Below the pieces are notes generated by a model. That model made no database searches. It saw nothing but the letters and a program-made list of their open reading frames with translations, and was not told the origin of the DNA. Positions 33,590 to 42,622 of a stretch of 59,902 nt of DNA are shown here, piece after piece (the stretch's first letter is position 1; each line of letters starts with the position of its first letter). Made by a program: the position numbers and the translations under genes. Location of the stretch: assembly GCA_016872795.1 (NCBI GenBank), contig VGYZ01000014.1, forward strand, positions 1 to 59,902, in the 5' to 3' direction. The DNA comes from Planctomycetota bacterium. GTDB lineage: Bacteria > Planctomycetota > UBA1135 > GCA-002686595.

Positions 33590-34573
33590 GGCGCCGCTCC
33601 CGGGCGCCGCTGGGTGCGCGCGAGGGACGGCCCCAGCGGCGAGGTGGCAGGAGAGCGCGGCGTCGCCGTGCGTTTGCAGAATGGGCAGCTCGAGCGAGCA
33701 GCGCTGGGCTGGCACTTCGGAGCGTCGCGGACAGCGCGGGTGGAACGCGCAGCCCGAGGGCGGCGCGAGCGGGGACGCGGGGTCGAGCGCGAGCGGCGCG
33801 AGCGCGAGGTCGCGACCGATCTCGGGCACGGCGGCGAGCAGCGCTTGCGTGTAGGGATGGCGCGGCGACGCGAAGAGCTCGCTGCGCGGCGCGCGCTCGA
33901 CGATGCGGCCGAGGTACATCACGGCGACCTCTTCGCACACGCGGCGCACCACGGCGAGATCGTGCGAGACGAACAGGTAGGCGAGGCCGAAGCGTTGGCG
34001 CAGGTCGCAGAGCAGGTTCACGATCTGCGCGCGCACCGAGACATCGAGCGCGCTCGTCGGCTCGTCGAGGATCACGAGCTGTGGCTCGCAGACGAGCGCG
34101 CGCGCGATCGCGACGCGCTGGCGCTGGCCACCGGAGAGCTCGTGCGGATAGCGCAAGCTCAGCTTCGGATCGAGGCCGCAGGCGTCGAGCGCGGCGAACG
34201 CGCGCGCGCGACGGGTCTTGGCCGTGCCGGAGCCTTGCAGCGCGAGCGGCTCTTCGACCGACCAGCCGACCGGTCGGCGCGGATCGAGAGAGCCTTGCGC
34301 GTCCTGAAACACCAGTTGCACGCGCGCCCGAGCCGAGCGAGCGGACTGGCGTCCGAACGGCTCGCCGTCGAGCAGCACGCGGCCTTCGCTTGGCGCCTGC
34401 AGGCCGGCGATGGCGCGGGCCGTGGTGGACTTGCCCGAGCCGGACTCCCCGACGAGGCCGAGTGCGCCTCCCGAGGGAATCGAGAACGACACGCCTTCGA
34501 CCGCATGGACCATGCGCCCTTCGCGCGCCGCGAAGCGCACGCAGAGGCCCTCGACCGCCAGCAGCGCGCTCAC
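33578..34573 (-). CDS. oppF: Peptide ABC transporter ATPase, OppF type
   Basis: 331 aa from GTG at 34573. Walker A GESGSGKSTTAR, Q-loop FQDAQGSLDPRRPV, signature ELSGGQRQRVAIARAL, Walker B LVILDEPTSALD, H-loop SHDLAVV, and the oligopeptide-transporter C-terminal extension (CAFHPRCPRRSE), whose cysteines in OppD/F bind an Fe-S cluster. Last gene of a five-gene unit in the order SBP, B, C, D, F. Its GTG overlaps the oppD stop (GTGA), as at every junction of this operon. Confidence 0.93.
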   Translation of the reverse strand: MSALLAVEGLCVRFAAREGRMVHAVEGVSFSIPSGGALGLVGESGSGKSTTARAIAGLQAPSEGRVLLDGEPFGRQSARSARARVQLVFQDAQGSLDPRRPVGWSVEEPLALQGSGTAKTRRARAFAALDACGLDPKLSLRYPHELSGGQRQRVAIARALVCEPQLVILDEPTSALDVSVRAQIVNLLCDLRQRFGLAYLFVSHDLAVVRRVCEEVAVMYLGRIVERAPRSELFASPRHPYTQALLAAVPEIGRDLALAPLALDPASPLAPPSGCAFHPRCPRRSEVPAQRCSLELPILQTHGDAALSCHLAAGAVPRAHPAAPGSGASRG

Positions 34574-35595
34574 GAGCTCACCTCCGCGGCGAGCGCCCGC
34601 TCGCTCTCGGTGCACGCGACGCGGCGATTGTACACGCGCACGCCCGCGGCACCGCTCGCGCTGGTGGAGAGCGCAACGAGGGCCGGGCGTCGTTGGTGGC
34701 ACGCCGTCAGCGCGAACTCGCAGCGCGGCGCGAAGGCGCAGCCGAGAGCGGGGTGGGCCGGATCGGGCGGAGTGCCGGGGATGACGGGCAGGGCATGGTC
34801 GAGCGAGGTGGAGAGAGACGGCACGCTGCGCAGCAGGGCGCGCGTGTAGGGATGGGCGGGACGCGCGACCAGCTCGCTCGTGAGGCCGCTCTCGACCACC
34901 GCTCCCGCATACATCACGAGCGTGCGGCGTGCGAAGGTGGACACGAGCGCGAGGTCGTGGGTGATCAACAAAAGCGCCGTGCCGTGTTCGCGCTGCACTT
35001 TCCGCAGCAGTGCGAAGAGCGAGGCTTGGACCGTCACGTCGAGCGCCGTCGTCGGTTCGTCCGCGATGAGCAGCTTCGGACGCGTCAGGAGCGCCATGGC
35101 GATCATGACGCGCTGCCGCATGCCGCCCGAGAGCTGGTGGGGGAAGGCGGTGAGCCGAGCTTTGGGTTCCGCGATTCCAACTTCAGCGAGAGCCCACTCC
35201 GCGCGCTGTCGCGCGCTCGTGCGAGGCAGGCGCTCGTGCACCAGGAGCGCCTCCTCGAGCTGCTCGCCGATCGTCATCAGCGGGTGCAGCGAGCTCGTGG
35301 GATCCTGGAACACGAAGCCCAGCTCCTTGCCGCGCACGCGTTGGAGCTCGCGCTCCCCGAGCAGCAGCAGATCGCGACCTTCGAACAGGACTTCGCCGGT
35401 CTCGATGCGCGCCGGCGGAGTCGGCAGGAGCCGCGCGAGCGCGAGCGCGCTCACGGACTTGCCGGAGCCCGACTCGCCGACGAGCGCGATGGTCTCGCCC
35501 GCGTCGATGCTGACGCCGAAGCTCTCGACGGCCTGCACGCTGCCGCGCGGTGTCGCGAAGCTCACGCGCAGGTTGCGGACTTCCAGCAGGCTCAC
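34570..35595 (-). CDS. oppD: Peptide ABC transporter ATPase, OppD type
   Basis: 341 aa from GTG at 35595. Walker A GESGSGKSVSALAL (the SVSALA variant typical of OppD), Q-loop FQDPTSSLHPLMTI, signature QLSGGMRQRVMIAMAL, Walker B LLIADEPTTALD, H-loop THDLALV, and the C-terminal GCAFAPRCEFALTAC cluster motif. Heterodimer partner of the OppF-type protein. GTGA overlaps on both sides. Confidence 0.93.
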   Translation of the reverse strand: MSLLEVRNLRVSFATPRGSVQAVESFGVSIDAGETIALVGESGSGKSVSALALARLLPTPPARIETGEVLFEGRDLLLLGERELQRVRGKELGFVFQDPTSSLHPLMTIGEQLEEALLVHERLPRTSARQRAEWALAEVGIAEPKARLTAFPHQLSGGMRQRVMIAMALLTRPKLLIADEPTTALDVTVQASLFALLRKVQREHGTALLLITHDLALVSTFARRTLVMYAGAVVESGLTSELVARPAHPYTRALLRSVPSLSTSLDHALPVIPGTPPDPAHPALGCAFAPRCEFALTACHQRRPALVALSTSASGAAGVRVYNRRVACTESERALAAEVSS

Positions 35596-36671
35596 GCTTC
35601 GCTCCTCTTCACATCGAGCGCGTCGCGCAGCGCGTCGCCGAGCAGGCCGAGCGCGAGCAGCGTGGCACCCATCGCGAGCGCCGGACCGAGCGGCAGCCAC
35701 CAGAAGGTCGCCAGCGGACTAATCGCTTCCGCGCCATCGGCCGCGAGCACGCCCCAGCTCACATTGGGTGCCTCGACACCGAGCCCGAGGAACGACAGGA
35801 AGGCCTCGTAGAGGATCACGCTCGGCAGCGTGAGCGTCAGGTACACGAGCACGATCGGCAGCACATTGGGGACGAGGTGCGCGCGCACGATCCAGCCCGT
35901 CGACGCGCCCTGCGTGCGCGCGGACTCGACGAACGCGGCGCTGCGCAGCGCGAGCACCTGCCCGCGCACGACGCGCGCCATCGGCAGCCAGCTCACGGCG
36001 CCGATCACGAGGAAAAACACCGTCTCGCGCGAGACGCTGCGCGCGGCGCCCGTCGGGCTCGGTGCGTTCAGGAACGACAGCAGGAAGATGACGAGGAAGA
36101 TCGTGGGGAGCGACTGCAGCACATCGACGGTGCGCATCATCGCGTTGTCGACGCGCGAGCGCGCGAGGCCCGCGATCGCGCCCCAGGCGACGCCGATCGT
36201 GAGGCTCGTGAGCGCGGCGAACAGCGCGACGAGCAGCGATGTGCGGCTGCCCCACAGGATGCGCGCGAGCGTGTCGCGTCCCTTGGCGTCGGTGCCCAGC
36301 CACGGGCCGGTCTGCTTCTCGCCGAAGGCCCTCTGGCGCACGGACACCAGCGCGCGATCGAGCGGGTTGAGCTCGCCGTAGTAGGGCTCGAAGCGTTCGT
36401 TGAACGGCTCGACCCACGGCGCCACCGGCGGCTTGGGCTGCTTGTCGAGCGCCATCGCGGCGGGGGACGGCAGCGGGAGCAGCGGCACGATCAGGCTCGC
36501 GAGCACGAGCGCGAGGAGCCAGCGCAGGCTCCAGCGGGCCGAGGCGCGCGCGGCGAGGCGGCGGCGCACATCGGCCCACAGGTTCGGGACCTGCTCGACT
36601 GCGAACTGCGCCGCCACGCGCTCGAAGGTCGCGTCAGAGAACCACTCGCCCTTGCGCGGGGATGTGCTCAC
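35592..36671 (-). CDS. oppC: Peptide ABC transporter permease, OppC type
   Basis: 359 aa from GTG at 36671. N-terminal TM near 45-65, a ~70-residue periplasmic stretch (ALDKQPKPPVAPWVEPFNERF in part), then the OppC_N signature WLGTDAKGRDTLARILWGSRTSLL, five TMs and the EAA loop (ARTQGASTGWIVRAHLVPNVLPIVLVYLTL in part) that docks on the ATPases. Ends GLLGDALRDALDVKR. GTGA overlaps both neighbours. Confidence 0.92.
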   Translation of the reverse strand: MSTSPRKGEWFSDATFERVAAQFAVEQVPNLWADVRRRLAARASARWSLRWLLALVLASLIVPLLPLPSPAAMALDKQPKPPVAPWVEPFNERFEPYYGELNPLDRALVSVRQRAFGEKQTGPWLGTDAKGRDTLARILWGSRTSLLVALFAALTSLTIGVAWGAIAGLARSRVDNAMMRTVDVLQSLPTIFLVIFLLSFLNAPSPTGAARSVSRETVFFLVIGAVSWLPMARVVRGQVLALRSAAFVESARTQGASTGWIVRAHLVPNVLPIVLVYLTLTLPSVILYEAFLSFLGLGVEAPNVSWGVLAADGAEAISPLATFWWLPLGPALAMGATLLALGLLGDALRDALDVKRSEA

Positions 36672-37648
36672 GCGTCCTTCTCCAGCTCGACGCGCGGGTC
36701 GATCAGGGCGTAGGCGAGGTCGACCAGCACATTGAGCGCGTACACGGCGACGGTGTAGACCAGCGTCACGCCCATCGCGAGCGCGTAGTCGCGGTTGAGC
36801 GCGCCCGCGACGAAGTGCGAGCCGGTCCCCGGAATCGTGAAGATGCGCTCGATCACGAGGCTGCCCGTCAGGATGCCGGCGGCGGCGGGTCCGAGGAACG
36901 AGATCACGGGCACGAGCGCTCCGGGGAGTGCATGGCGCAGCACGATCGCTCGCCACGGGACGCCCTTGGCGCGCGCCGTGCGGATGCAGTCCTGCGAGAG
37001 CGTCTCGAGCAGTCCCGCGCGGAAGAGCCGCGCCACATAGGCCGCGAACGGAGCGCCGAGCGCGAAGCCGGGCAGCACGAGGTGCGCCGGCGAGCCCCAG
37101 CCGGCGACCGGGAAGATCGGGAGCGCCACCGCGAGCGCGAGCACGAGGAGCGAGGCGATCACGAAGTTCGGGAGCGAGAGCCCCAGCGTCGAGAGCACGC
37201 GCGCAGTCGTGTCGAGCGCCGTGCCGGGGCGCAGCGCGGACACGAGACCTCCGGCGAGTCCGAGCAGCAGCGCCCAGCCCAGCGCGGTCACACCGAGCGC
37301 GGCAGAGACGGGCAGCGACTGCGCCACGATCTCGTTGACCGAGACATCGCGATGCTGGAGCGACGGACCGAGGTCGAGCGCGAGGATGCCGCCGAAGACA
37401 GCGCTGCGATCGCCGAGCAGGCCGTGCTCGTCGAGGTTCAGCGGTCCCAGCGTCTGCAGGTACTGGCGCCAGGCGGGCCAGTCGAGGTGGTAGCGCGCGT
37501 TGACCGCGGCCTCGACGGAGGGGTGCAGCGTGCGGTCCGACGACAGCGGTCCGCCCGGGACGCTGCGCATCAGCACGAACGAGATGGTGATCACGGCCCA
37601 CACCGTGAGCGCGAACCACGCGAGCCTGCGCAGCAGGAAGCGTCTCAC
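36668..37648 (-). CDS. oppB: Peptide ABC transporter permease, OppB type
   Basis: 326 aa from GTG at 37648. MRRFLLRRLAWFALTVWAVITISFVLMR is the standard DppB/OppB first helix; then a periplasmic loop, five more TMs and the EAA loop (IRTARAKGVPWRAIVLRHALPGALVPVIS in part) with the following GSLVIERIFTIPGTGSHFV. GTGA overlaps on both sides. Confidence 0.93.
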   Translation of the reverse strand: MRRFLLRRLAWFALTVWAVITISFVLMRSVPGGPLSSDRTLHPSVEAAVNARYHLDWPAWRQYLQTLGPLNLDEHGLLGDRSAVFGGILALDLGPSLQHRDVSVNEIVAQSLPVSAALGVTALGWALLLGLAGGLVSALRPGTALDTTARVLSTLGLSLPNFVIASLLVLALAVALPIFPVAGWGSPAHLVLPGFALGAPFAAYVARLFRAGLLETLSQDCIRTARAKGVPWRAIVLRHALPGALVPVISFLGPAAAGILTGSLVIERIFTIPGTGSHFVAGALNRDYALAMGVTLVYTVAVYALNVLVDLAYALIDPRVELEKDA

Positions 37649-39414
37649 CGCCGCTCCTCCGCGCGCGACGGCGGGTACAGGCCAGCGCTGGGACCGTGCG
37701 ACTCGACGGGCTCGCAGCGCCGCATGGACTGCGCGCGCACGCTGGCGAGCTCCTCATCCGAGCGCCAATACCAGTACTTGGGCGACTGCTCGTTCAGCGC
37801 GTTCTGGCCGAAGCCGCCGACGCGTGGATCGACGAGGTTCTGGCTGACGTAGTGGTAGATCGGGATGCACGGCAGCTCGTGCATCAGGATGCGCTCGGCG
37901 TTCGCGTAGAGCTCGCGGCGGCGTGCAGCATCGCGCTCGCTGCGCGCTGCGGCGACGAGCTCGTCGTACTGCCGGTTCGACCAGCCGGTGCGGTTGTTCT
38001 CGTGCCCCGTGGTCCAGATGTCGAGGAAGCTCGAAGGATCCGCGTAGTCGGCGATCCAGCTCGAGCGCGAGAGGTCATAGTCGAGCTTGCCCTGCGCGTC
38101 GAGGAACGACTTCCACTCCTGATTGCGCAGCCGTACCTTGAGTCCGAGCGCGGCGCGCCACTGTTCCGCGGCGACTTCCGCGATGTCGCGGTGCACTTCG
38201 CTGGTGTTGAAGTGCAGCTCGAGCTCCCGCAGGTCGCACTTGCCTTCGGCGTCGGTGAGTCCCGCGTCGACGAGCAGCTTCTGCGCGTAGTCGCTGCTCT
38301 CGCCGAAGGTCTTCGGCGAGCGATAGTCGCCGGCCTGCGGCGGCAGGAAGCTGAACGCGGGCTGTTGACCTGCCTTGAGCACCAGCTCGCAGATCTCCTT
38401 GCGGCGCAGCGCGGTCGCGAGTGCGGCGCGCACTTCGCGCCTCTCGAGCGGCGCCCGCGTGACATTGACGCGGTAGAAGTAGACGCCGAGGTAGGGGCGC
38501 GGATCGAAGTCCTCGCGGCCGAGGAGCTCGGGTACGAGGCTCGATGGAATCGCGCCGTCGACCCAGTCGAGCTCGCCTGCGAGGTAGAGGTTGAGTGCGC
38601 TCGACCAGCTCTCCACGGACAGCACATCGACCGTGCGCAGGGCGACATTCCGCGCGTCCCAGTACTGCTCGTTGCGCTCGAAACGCAGCACTTCGCCGAC
38701 CCGGCGCTCGACGAGCCGGAAGGGACCGTTCGTGACGAGCGTTCCCGGTCGCGTCCAGTGCGTGGCCCAGTCGCGGGGATGGCGCTCTCGCAACGCTTCG
38801 AGGCTCGCGCGGTGCACGGGCGCGAAGACATGCGACGAGAGCAGCGGCCAAAAGTGCGGCGTGGGGCGCTCGAGCCGGATTTGGAGCGTGCGCTCCTGCA
38901 CCGCGACGATCCCGACGCGGCTCCAGTCGCGCTCGCGCGGGGTTCCGTCCGCGGCGAGGCCGGTCGTGAACTCGCGCGCGCCTTCGATCAGCCACAGCGA
39001 GGACGCGTACTCGCACGCGGTCGCGGGCTCGAGCATGCGCCGGAAGCTCCACTCGAAGTCGGCCGCCAAGAGTGGATCGCCGTTGGACCAACGCGCGTCG
39101 GCGCGCAGCGTGAAGGTGTAGGTGCGGCCGTCGGGGCTGACGTTCCAGCTCTCGGCCGCACCCGGCTCGGTGGCCAGCGTGTGCGGATTGCGCGCCACGA
39201 GGCCCTCGTAGAGCAGAGCGATCACGCGGCCCTCGGGCACCCCGGTCACGCCGTGCGGGTCGAGACTGCGGATCTCGCCGCCGCCGGTGAAGGCGAAGTC
39301 GGCGCGCGGCCGGCCCGAGCGCAGGGCGAAGGCCACGACGCATGCTCCCAGCACGCCCAACAGGGCCGTCGAGAGCGCGAGTCGGGCGCCGCTCGTGGAG
39401 GGCATCGAGAGCAT
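37645..39414 (-). CDS. Peptide ABC transporter substrate-binding protein (OppA family)
   Basis: 589 aa from ATG 39414 (or 39405). N-terminal hydrophobic segment (ALSTALLGVLGACVVAFAL), a signal peptide or anchor; the Cys in LGAC could be lipidated. SBP_bac_5 domain: GGEIRSLDPHGVTGVPEGRVIALLYEGLV (in segments), SPDGRTYTFTLRADARWSNGDPL, ARWSNGDPLLAADFEWSFRRML, TNGPFRL, ARWS motif and YHYVSQNLVDPRVGG at the end. It captures oligopeptides (or related solutes) for the oppBCDF products. First gene of the operon; divergent from a second system over 239 bp. Confidence 0.92.
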   Translation of the reverse strand: MLSMPSTSGARLALSTALLGVLGACVVAFALRSGRPRADFAFTGGGEIRSLDPHGVTGVPEGRVIALLYEGLVARNPHTLATEPGAAESWNVSPDGRTYTFTLRADARWSNGDPLLAADFEWSFRRMLEPATACEYASSLWLIEGAREFTTGLAADGTPRERDWSRVGIVAVQERTLQIRLERPTPHFWPLLSSHVFAPVHRASLEALRERHPRDWATHWTRPGTLVTNGPFRLVERRVGEVLRFERNEQYWDARNVALRTVDVLSVESWSSALNLYLAGELDWVDGAIPSSLVPELLGREDFDPRPYLGVYFYRVNVTRAPLERREVRAALATALRRKEICELVLKAGQQPAFSFLPPQAGDYRSPKTFGESSDYAQKLLVDAGLTDAEGKCDLRELELHFNTSEVHRDIAEVAAEQWRAALGLKVRLRNQEWKSFLDAQGKLDYDLSRSSWIADYADPSSFLDIWTTGHENNRTGWSNRQYDELVAAARSERDAARRRELYANAERILMHELPCIPIYHYVSQNLVDPRVGGFGQNALNEQSPKYWYWRSDEELASVRAQSMRRCEPVESHGPSAGLYPPSRAEERR

Positions 39415-39653
39415 GAGTGCGGGGATCGTACGGAGCGCGGGGGGCGTTGTCTCGCGCCCGTCGCAGGCGCGCGAGGCGCCCGAGCGCCCCGGTCGGCGAT
39501 CGGCCGTGCGCGCGCCTCGGCTGGCGCCCACGATTTCGCGTTCCGCCGGGCGTTGTAGCCTTCTGCGCGCGCGTCGTGTATTCCTGCCTGCGAATCGCGC
39601 GGCACTCCTGCCCGAGCCGCTCCCGCCGTTCGAGGCACCGACTCCCTCCAACG
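39415..39653. promoter_or_regulatory. Divergent promoter region of two peptide importers
   Basis: 239 bp between the two divergent binding-protein genes. GC-rich without obvious repeats; the least GC-rich part is 39525-39600. It must hold promoters for both operons. No sigma70 boxes I would defend. Confidence 0.4.
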
Positions 39654-41567
39654 ATGTCCACGTCGCACGCCCACCCGCTCCGCCGCGCCCTCCGCGCGCT
39701 CGCTGTCATGGCGTTGCCGTGGGCGAGCTCGTGCAGCCCGAGCGAGCCCGCGACCGAGTCATCACCCCCGCGCACGAGCGGGAACGCAGCGCTCGACGCC
39801 ACCGCGCCCGATCGCTTCCGACCCGACTTCGATCCGCGCCGCGATGCACTGCCCGCGCCGCGCCGCGGCGGCAAGGTGGTGATCCACGTCGAGACGCTGC
39901 CGCGGCAGCTCAACTACCTGCTCGACAACTCCGGTGTCACGCGCCGCATCCTGCAGGAGCTCCACGGCACGCTCCTCGAGCGCGACCTCTTCACGGGCGT
40001 TCATCGGCCGCTGCTCGCCGATAGCTGGGTCGTCGAGGACACGCTCGTGCTCCGCGACGAACGTCGGCTGTACGGCGAGTTGGTGGAGCAGGGCGAGCGC
40101 TGGCTCGTCGTGCCGCGCTCGACGCCCTCCCACGAGCTTTCAGCCGCGGTCGAAGTCCCCAAGGCCGACGTCGCGCGCATCGAGCGCGGCACGGTCTACA
40201 CGTTCCGGTTGCGCAGCGGGATCCACTGGCACGACGGCGCGCCGCTGCGCCCCGAGGACTTCCTCTTGACGTGGCGCCTCGCGCGCATTCCGCAAGTGCG
40301 CTGCGACGAGAAGCGCTTCGAGTTCGAACACATCGTGCACGCCGAGAAGCTCGACGAGCGCTCGCTGCGCTTCTTCTACGACCGTCAGTACTTCGGCGCC
40401 GCGGCCGTGTTCGGCGCGCTGACTCCGCTTCCGACGCACATCTACGACCTGCGTGCTCCGCAGCATCCGAACGCGCGTCCGGAGGCGACCGACGAGGAGC
40501 TCGCACGCTACGTGAACGAGCATCCGGCCAACCGCAACTGGATCGGAGTGGGGCCGTACCGGCTCGTCGAGTTCAGCGACGAATACGTCGAGGCCGAGCG
40601 CGTCGACATGGGCTGGCCCTCGCAGGACGCTGGGTGGTTCGACTCCATTCGCTGGCGGCTGATCACCGACGATGCGCTGGCCTATCGCGCGCTGTGCGCG
40701 GGCGAGATCGACTTCACGACGCGGCTCTTGTCCGACGACTTCTTCCGCGCGAGTTCCGACCCCGAGTTCACATCGCGCGCCTATGTCGGCCACTTCTACA
40801 CGCCGCGCGCGAGCTACATCGGCTGGAACCTGCGCCGGGCGCAGCTCGCCGACGCGCGCGTGCGCACGGCGCTCGCGCTCGCGACCGACTGGGACGGCCT
40901 CGTGCAGAGCTTCTATCGCGGGCTCGCGCAGCGTGTCACAGCCGAGTGGTTCGACGGCGGGCTCGACTACGACCGCGAGCTCGAGCCCCTGCCGTTCGAT
41001 GTCCAGCGTGCGCGGGCCTTGCTCGCGGAGGCGGGCTGGTACGACCGCGATGGCGACGGATTCGTCGATCGAGATGGCAAGCCGCTGTCGATCGAGATTC
41101 TGACGCAGGCCGGAAGTCGCGCGGGGGAGGTCTTCCTGCAGCGCTATCAGGAGACGCTCGCGCAAGCGGGAGTGCGGCTGGACATCGGTGCGGTGGCGTG
41201 GCCCGTGCTGATCGAGCGTGTGCGCGAGCGCGAGTTCGACGGCGTGTACAAGGTCTGGGTCGTGCCGATCCAGAGCGATCCCGCGCAGCGCTGGCACTCG
41301 CGCGAGGTGGGGACGGGCTCGGCCAATGAGACGTCGTTCTCCGCTCCCGATGTCGACCGCCTGATCGAGGTGTCCGCGAGCGAACTCGACGACGCGCGCC
41401 GCGGGGCGATGTGTCGCGAGCTGCAACGGCGTTTGTACGCCGAGCAGGCCTACAACTACGGCGTGAAAGTGCCCCACAGGTTCGGCGCTTCGCTGCGGCT
41501 GCGCAATGTGCGCGTCGGTCCGGTCGATCCGGGCTTCCGCGTGCGCGAGTGGTACTTCGTGGACTAG
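39654..41567 (+). CDS. Peptide ABC transporter substrate-binding lipoprotein
   Basis: 637 aa. Signal peptide with lipobox WASSC (Cys28). SBP_bac_5 domain from about 75 (GGKVVIHVETLPRQLNYLLDNS in part), with YTFRLRSGIHWHDGAPLRPEDFLLTW, WIGVGPYRLVEF, YIGWNLRR and LAEAGWYDRDGDGFVDRDGKPL, all familiar in DppA/OppA-like proteins. A short insert (residues 120-165) contains DERRLYGELVEQGERWLVVP. The 5' half of the gene carries eight ACGT sites in under 1 kb, unlike nearly all other genes here, which suggests a different recent history. A permease gene follows 11 nt later. Confidence 0.9.
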   Translation: MSTSHAHPLRRALRALAVMALPWASSCSPSEPATESSPPRTSGNAALDATAPDRFRPDFDPRRDALPAPRRGGKVVIHVETLPRQLNYLLDNSGVTRRILQELHGTLLERDLFTGVHRPLLADSWVVEDTLVLRDERRLYGELVEQGERWLVVPRSTPSHELSAAVEVPKADVARIERGTVYTFRLRSGIHWHDGAPLRPEDFLLTWRLARIPQVRCDEKRFEFEHIVHAEKLDERSLRFFYDRQYFGAAAVFGALTPLPTHIYDLRAPQHPNARPEATDEELARYVNEHPANRNWIGVGPYRLVEFSDEYVEAERVDMGWPSQDAGWFDSIRWRLITDDALAYRALCAGEIDFTTRLLSDDFFRASSDPEFTSRAYVGHFYTPRASYIGWNLRRAQLADARVRTALALATDWDGLVQSFYRGLAQRVTAEWFDGGLDYDRELEPLPFDVQRARALLAEAGWYDRDGDGFVDRDGKPLSIEILTQAGSRAGEVFLQRYQETLAQAGVRLDIGAVAWPVLIERVREREFDGVYKVWVVPIQSDPAQRWHSREVGTGSANETSFSAPDVDRLIEVSASELDDARRGAMCRELQRRLYAEQAYNYGVKVPHRFGASLRLRNVRVGPVDPGFRVREWYFVD

Positions 41568-41578
41568 CGAGACGCAGC

Positions 41579-42622
41579 ATGCGGACCTTGCTCCTGGGCT
41601 CGCTGCGCGCGTCTGCGACGTTGCTCGGGCTCGTCGCGATCGCGTTCGTGCTCCTGCGGCTCGCGCCGGGAGATCCGGCGCAGTTGCGCTTTGCGAGCGA
41701 CGATGCGGTGGACTCGGGCGCAGCCGCGGAGGCGCTCGTGCGCTTTCGCTCCGAGCACTTGCTCGACCGTCCGCTGCATGTGCAGTTCCTGCACTACTTG
41801 GGTCCGTTCGATCTGAGTCCAGCAGGGCACAAGCTGTTCGGCGGCAGTGGCTCGCAGCCGTGGGGCGGCTTGCTCGCGGGCGATTTCGGCCGCGAATACC
41901 TGCGCCCCGATGTCGAGATCGCGCCCGAAGTCCTGCGCAGGCTCTCGGTCACCCTGCCGCTCGCGCTGCTCTCCGCCCTGTTGGCCTACGCGCTCGCGCT
42001 GCCGCTGGGAGTGTGGCAGGGGCTGCGCCGCGCAAGCGCCTTCGACCGCTGGTCGCGCGCGCTCACGCTGCTGGCGTACTGCGCGCCCGTCTTCTGGGTG
42101 GCGCTCCTGCTGCAGGAGCTGTTCGGACCTGCGGGCCTCGATTGGCTGCCGATCCTCGGCCTGCGCTCGCGCGCGGCGCCGAGTGGGGACTGGGGCGATC
42201 TCGCGGCCCATGCGGTGCTGCCGATCGTGTGCTTGAGCTACGCGTCCATCGCCACGATCTCGCGCCAGATGCGCGCGGCGACGGCCGAAATCGCGAGCTC
42301 GGATTTCGTGCTCGCCGCGCGCGCGCGCGGCGTCCGGGAGCGCGCGGTCATCTGGCGTCACATCGTGCGCAACGCGCTCGTTCCGGCGACCACCATGGTG
42401 GGGCAGGTGCTTCCCTGGCTCGTCGGCGGCTCGGTGATCGTCGAGACGGTGTTCGAGATCCCGGGCATGGGCAAGTACGCGTTGGAGTCGCTGCAGCGGC
42501 GCGAGTACGACGCGGTCGCGGCCTGCGTGATCGTGACGGGCGTGATGACGCTCGCCGGTCTGCGGCTGTCCGATGTGCTTCAGAGTCGGCTCGATCCACG
42601 GGTGCGCGATGGAGCGGTTTGA
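41579..42622 (+). CDS. Peptide ABC transporter permease, DppB type
   Basis: 347 aa. RTLLLGSLRASATLLGLVAIAFVLLRLAPGDP is the usual first helix and LAPGDP motif; then a periplasmic part with DFGREYLRPDVEIAPEVLRRLSVTLPLALLS, and the EAA loop (LAARARGVRERAVIWRHIVRNALVPATTM in part) followed by GGSVIVETVFEIPGMGKYA. The end overlaps the next permease gene by 14 nt. Confidence 0.92.
   Translation: MRTLLLGSLRASATLLGLVAIAFVLLRLAPGDPAQLRFASDDAVDSGAAAEALVRFRSEHLLDRPLHVQFLHYLGPFDLSPAGHKLFGGSGSQPWGGLLAGDFGREYLRPDVEIAPEVLRRLSVTLPLALLSALLAYALALPLGVWQGLRRASAFDRWSRALTLLAYCAPVFWVALLLQELFGPAGLDWLPILGLRSRAAPSGDWGDLAAHAVLPIVCLSYASIATISRQMRAATAEIASSDFVLAARARGVRERAVIWRHIVRNALVPATTMVGQVLPWLVGGSVIVETVFEIPGMGKYALESLQRREYDAVAACVIVTGVMTLAGLRLSDVLQSRLDPRVRDGAV

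Noticed and set aside
32980-35811. A 943-codon plus-strand frame across the oppD/oppF region
   Set aside because: Arg/Ala-rich with no family pattern; the minus strand encodes two clear ATPases.
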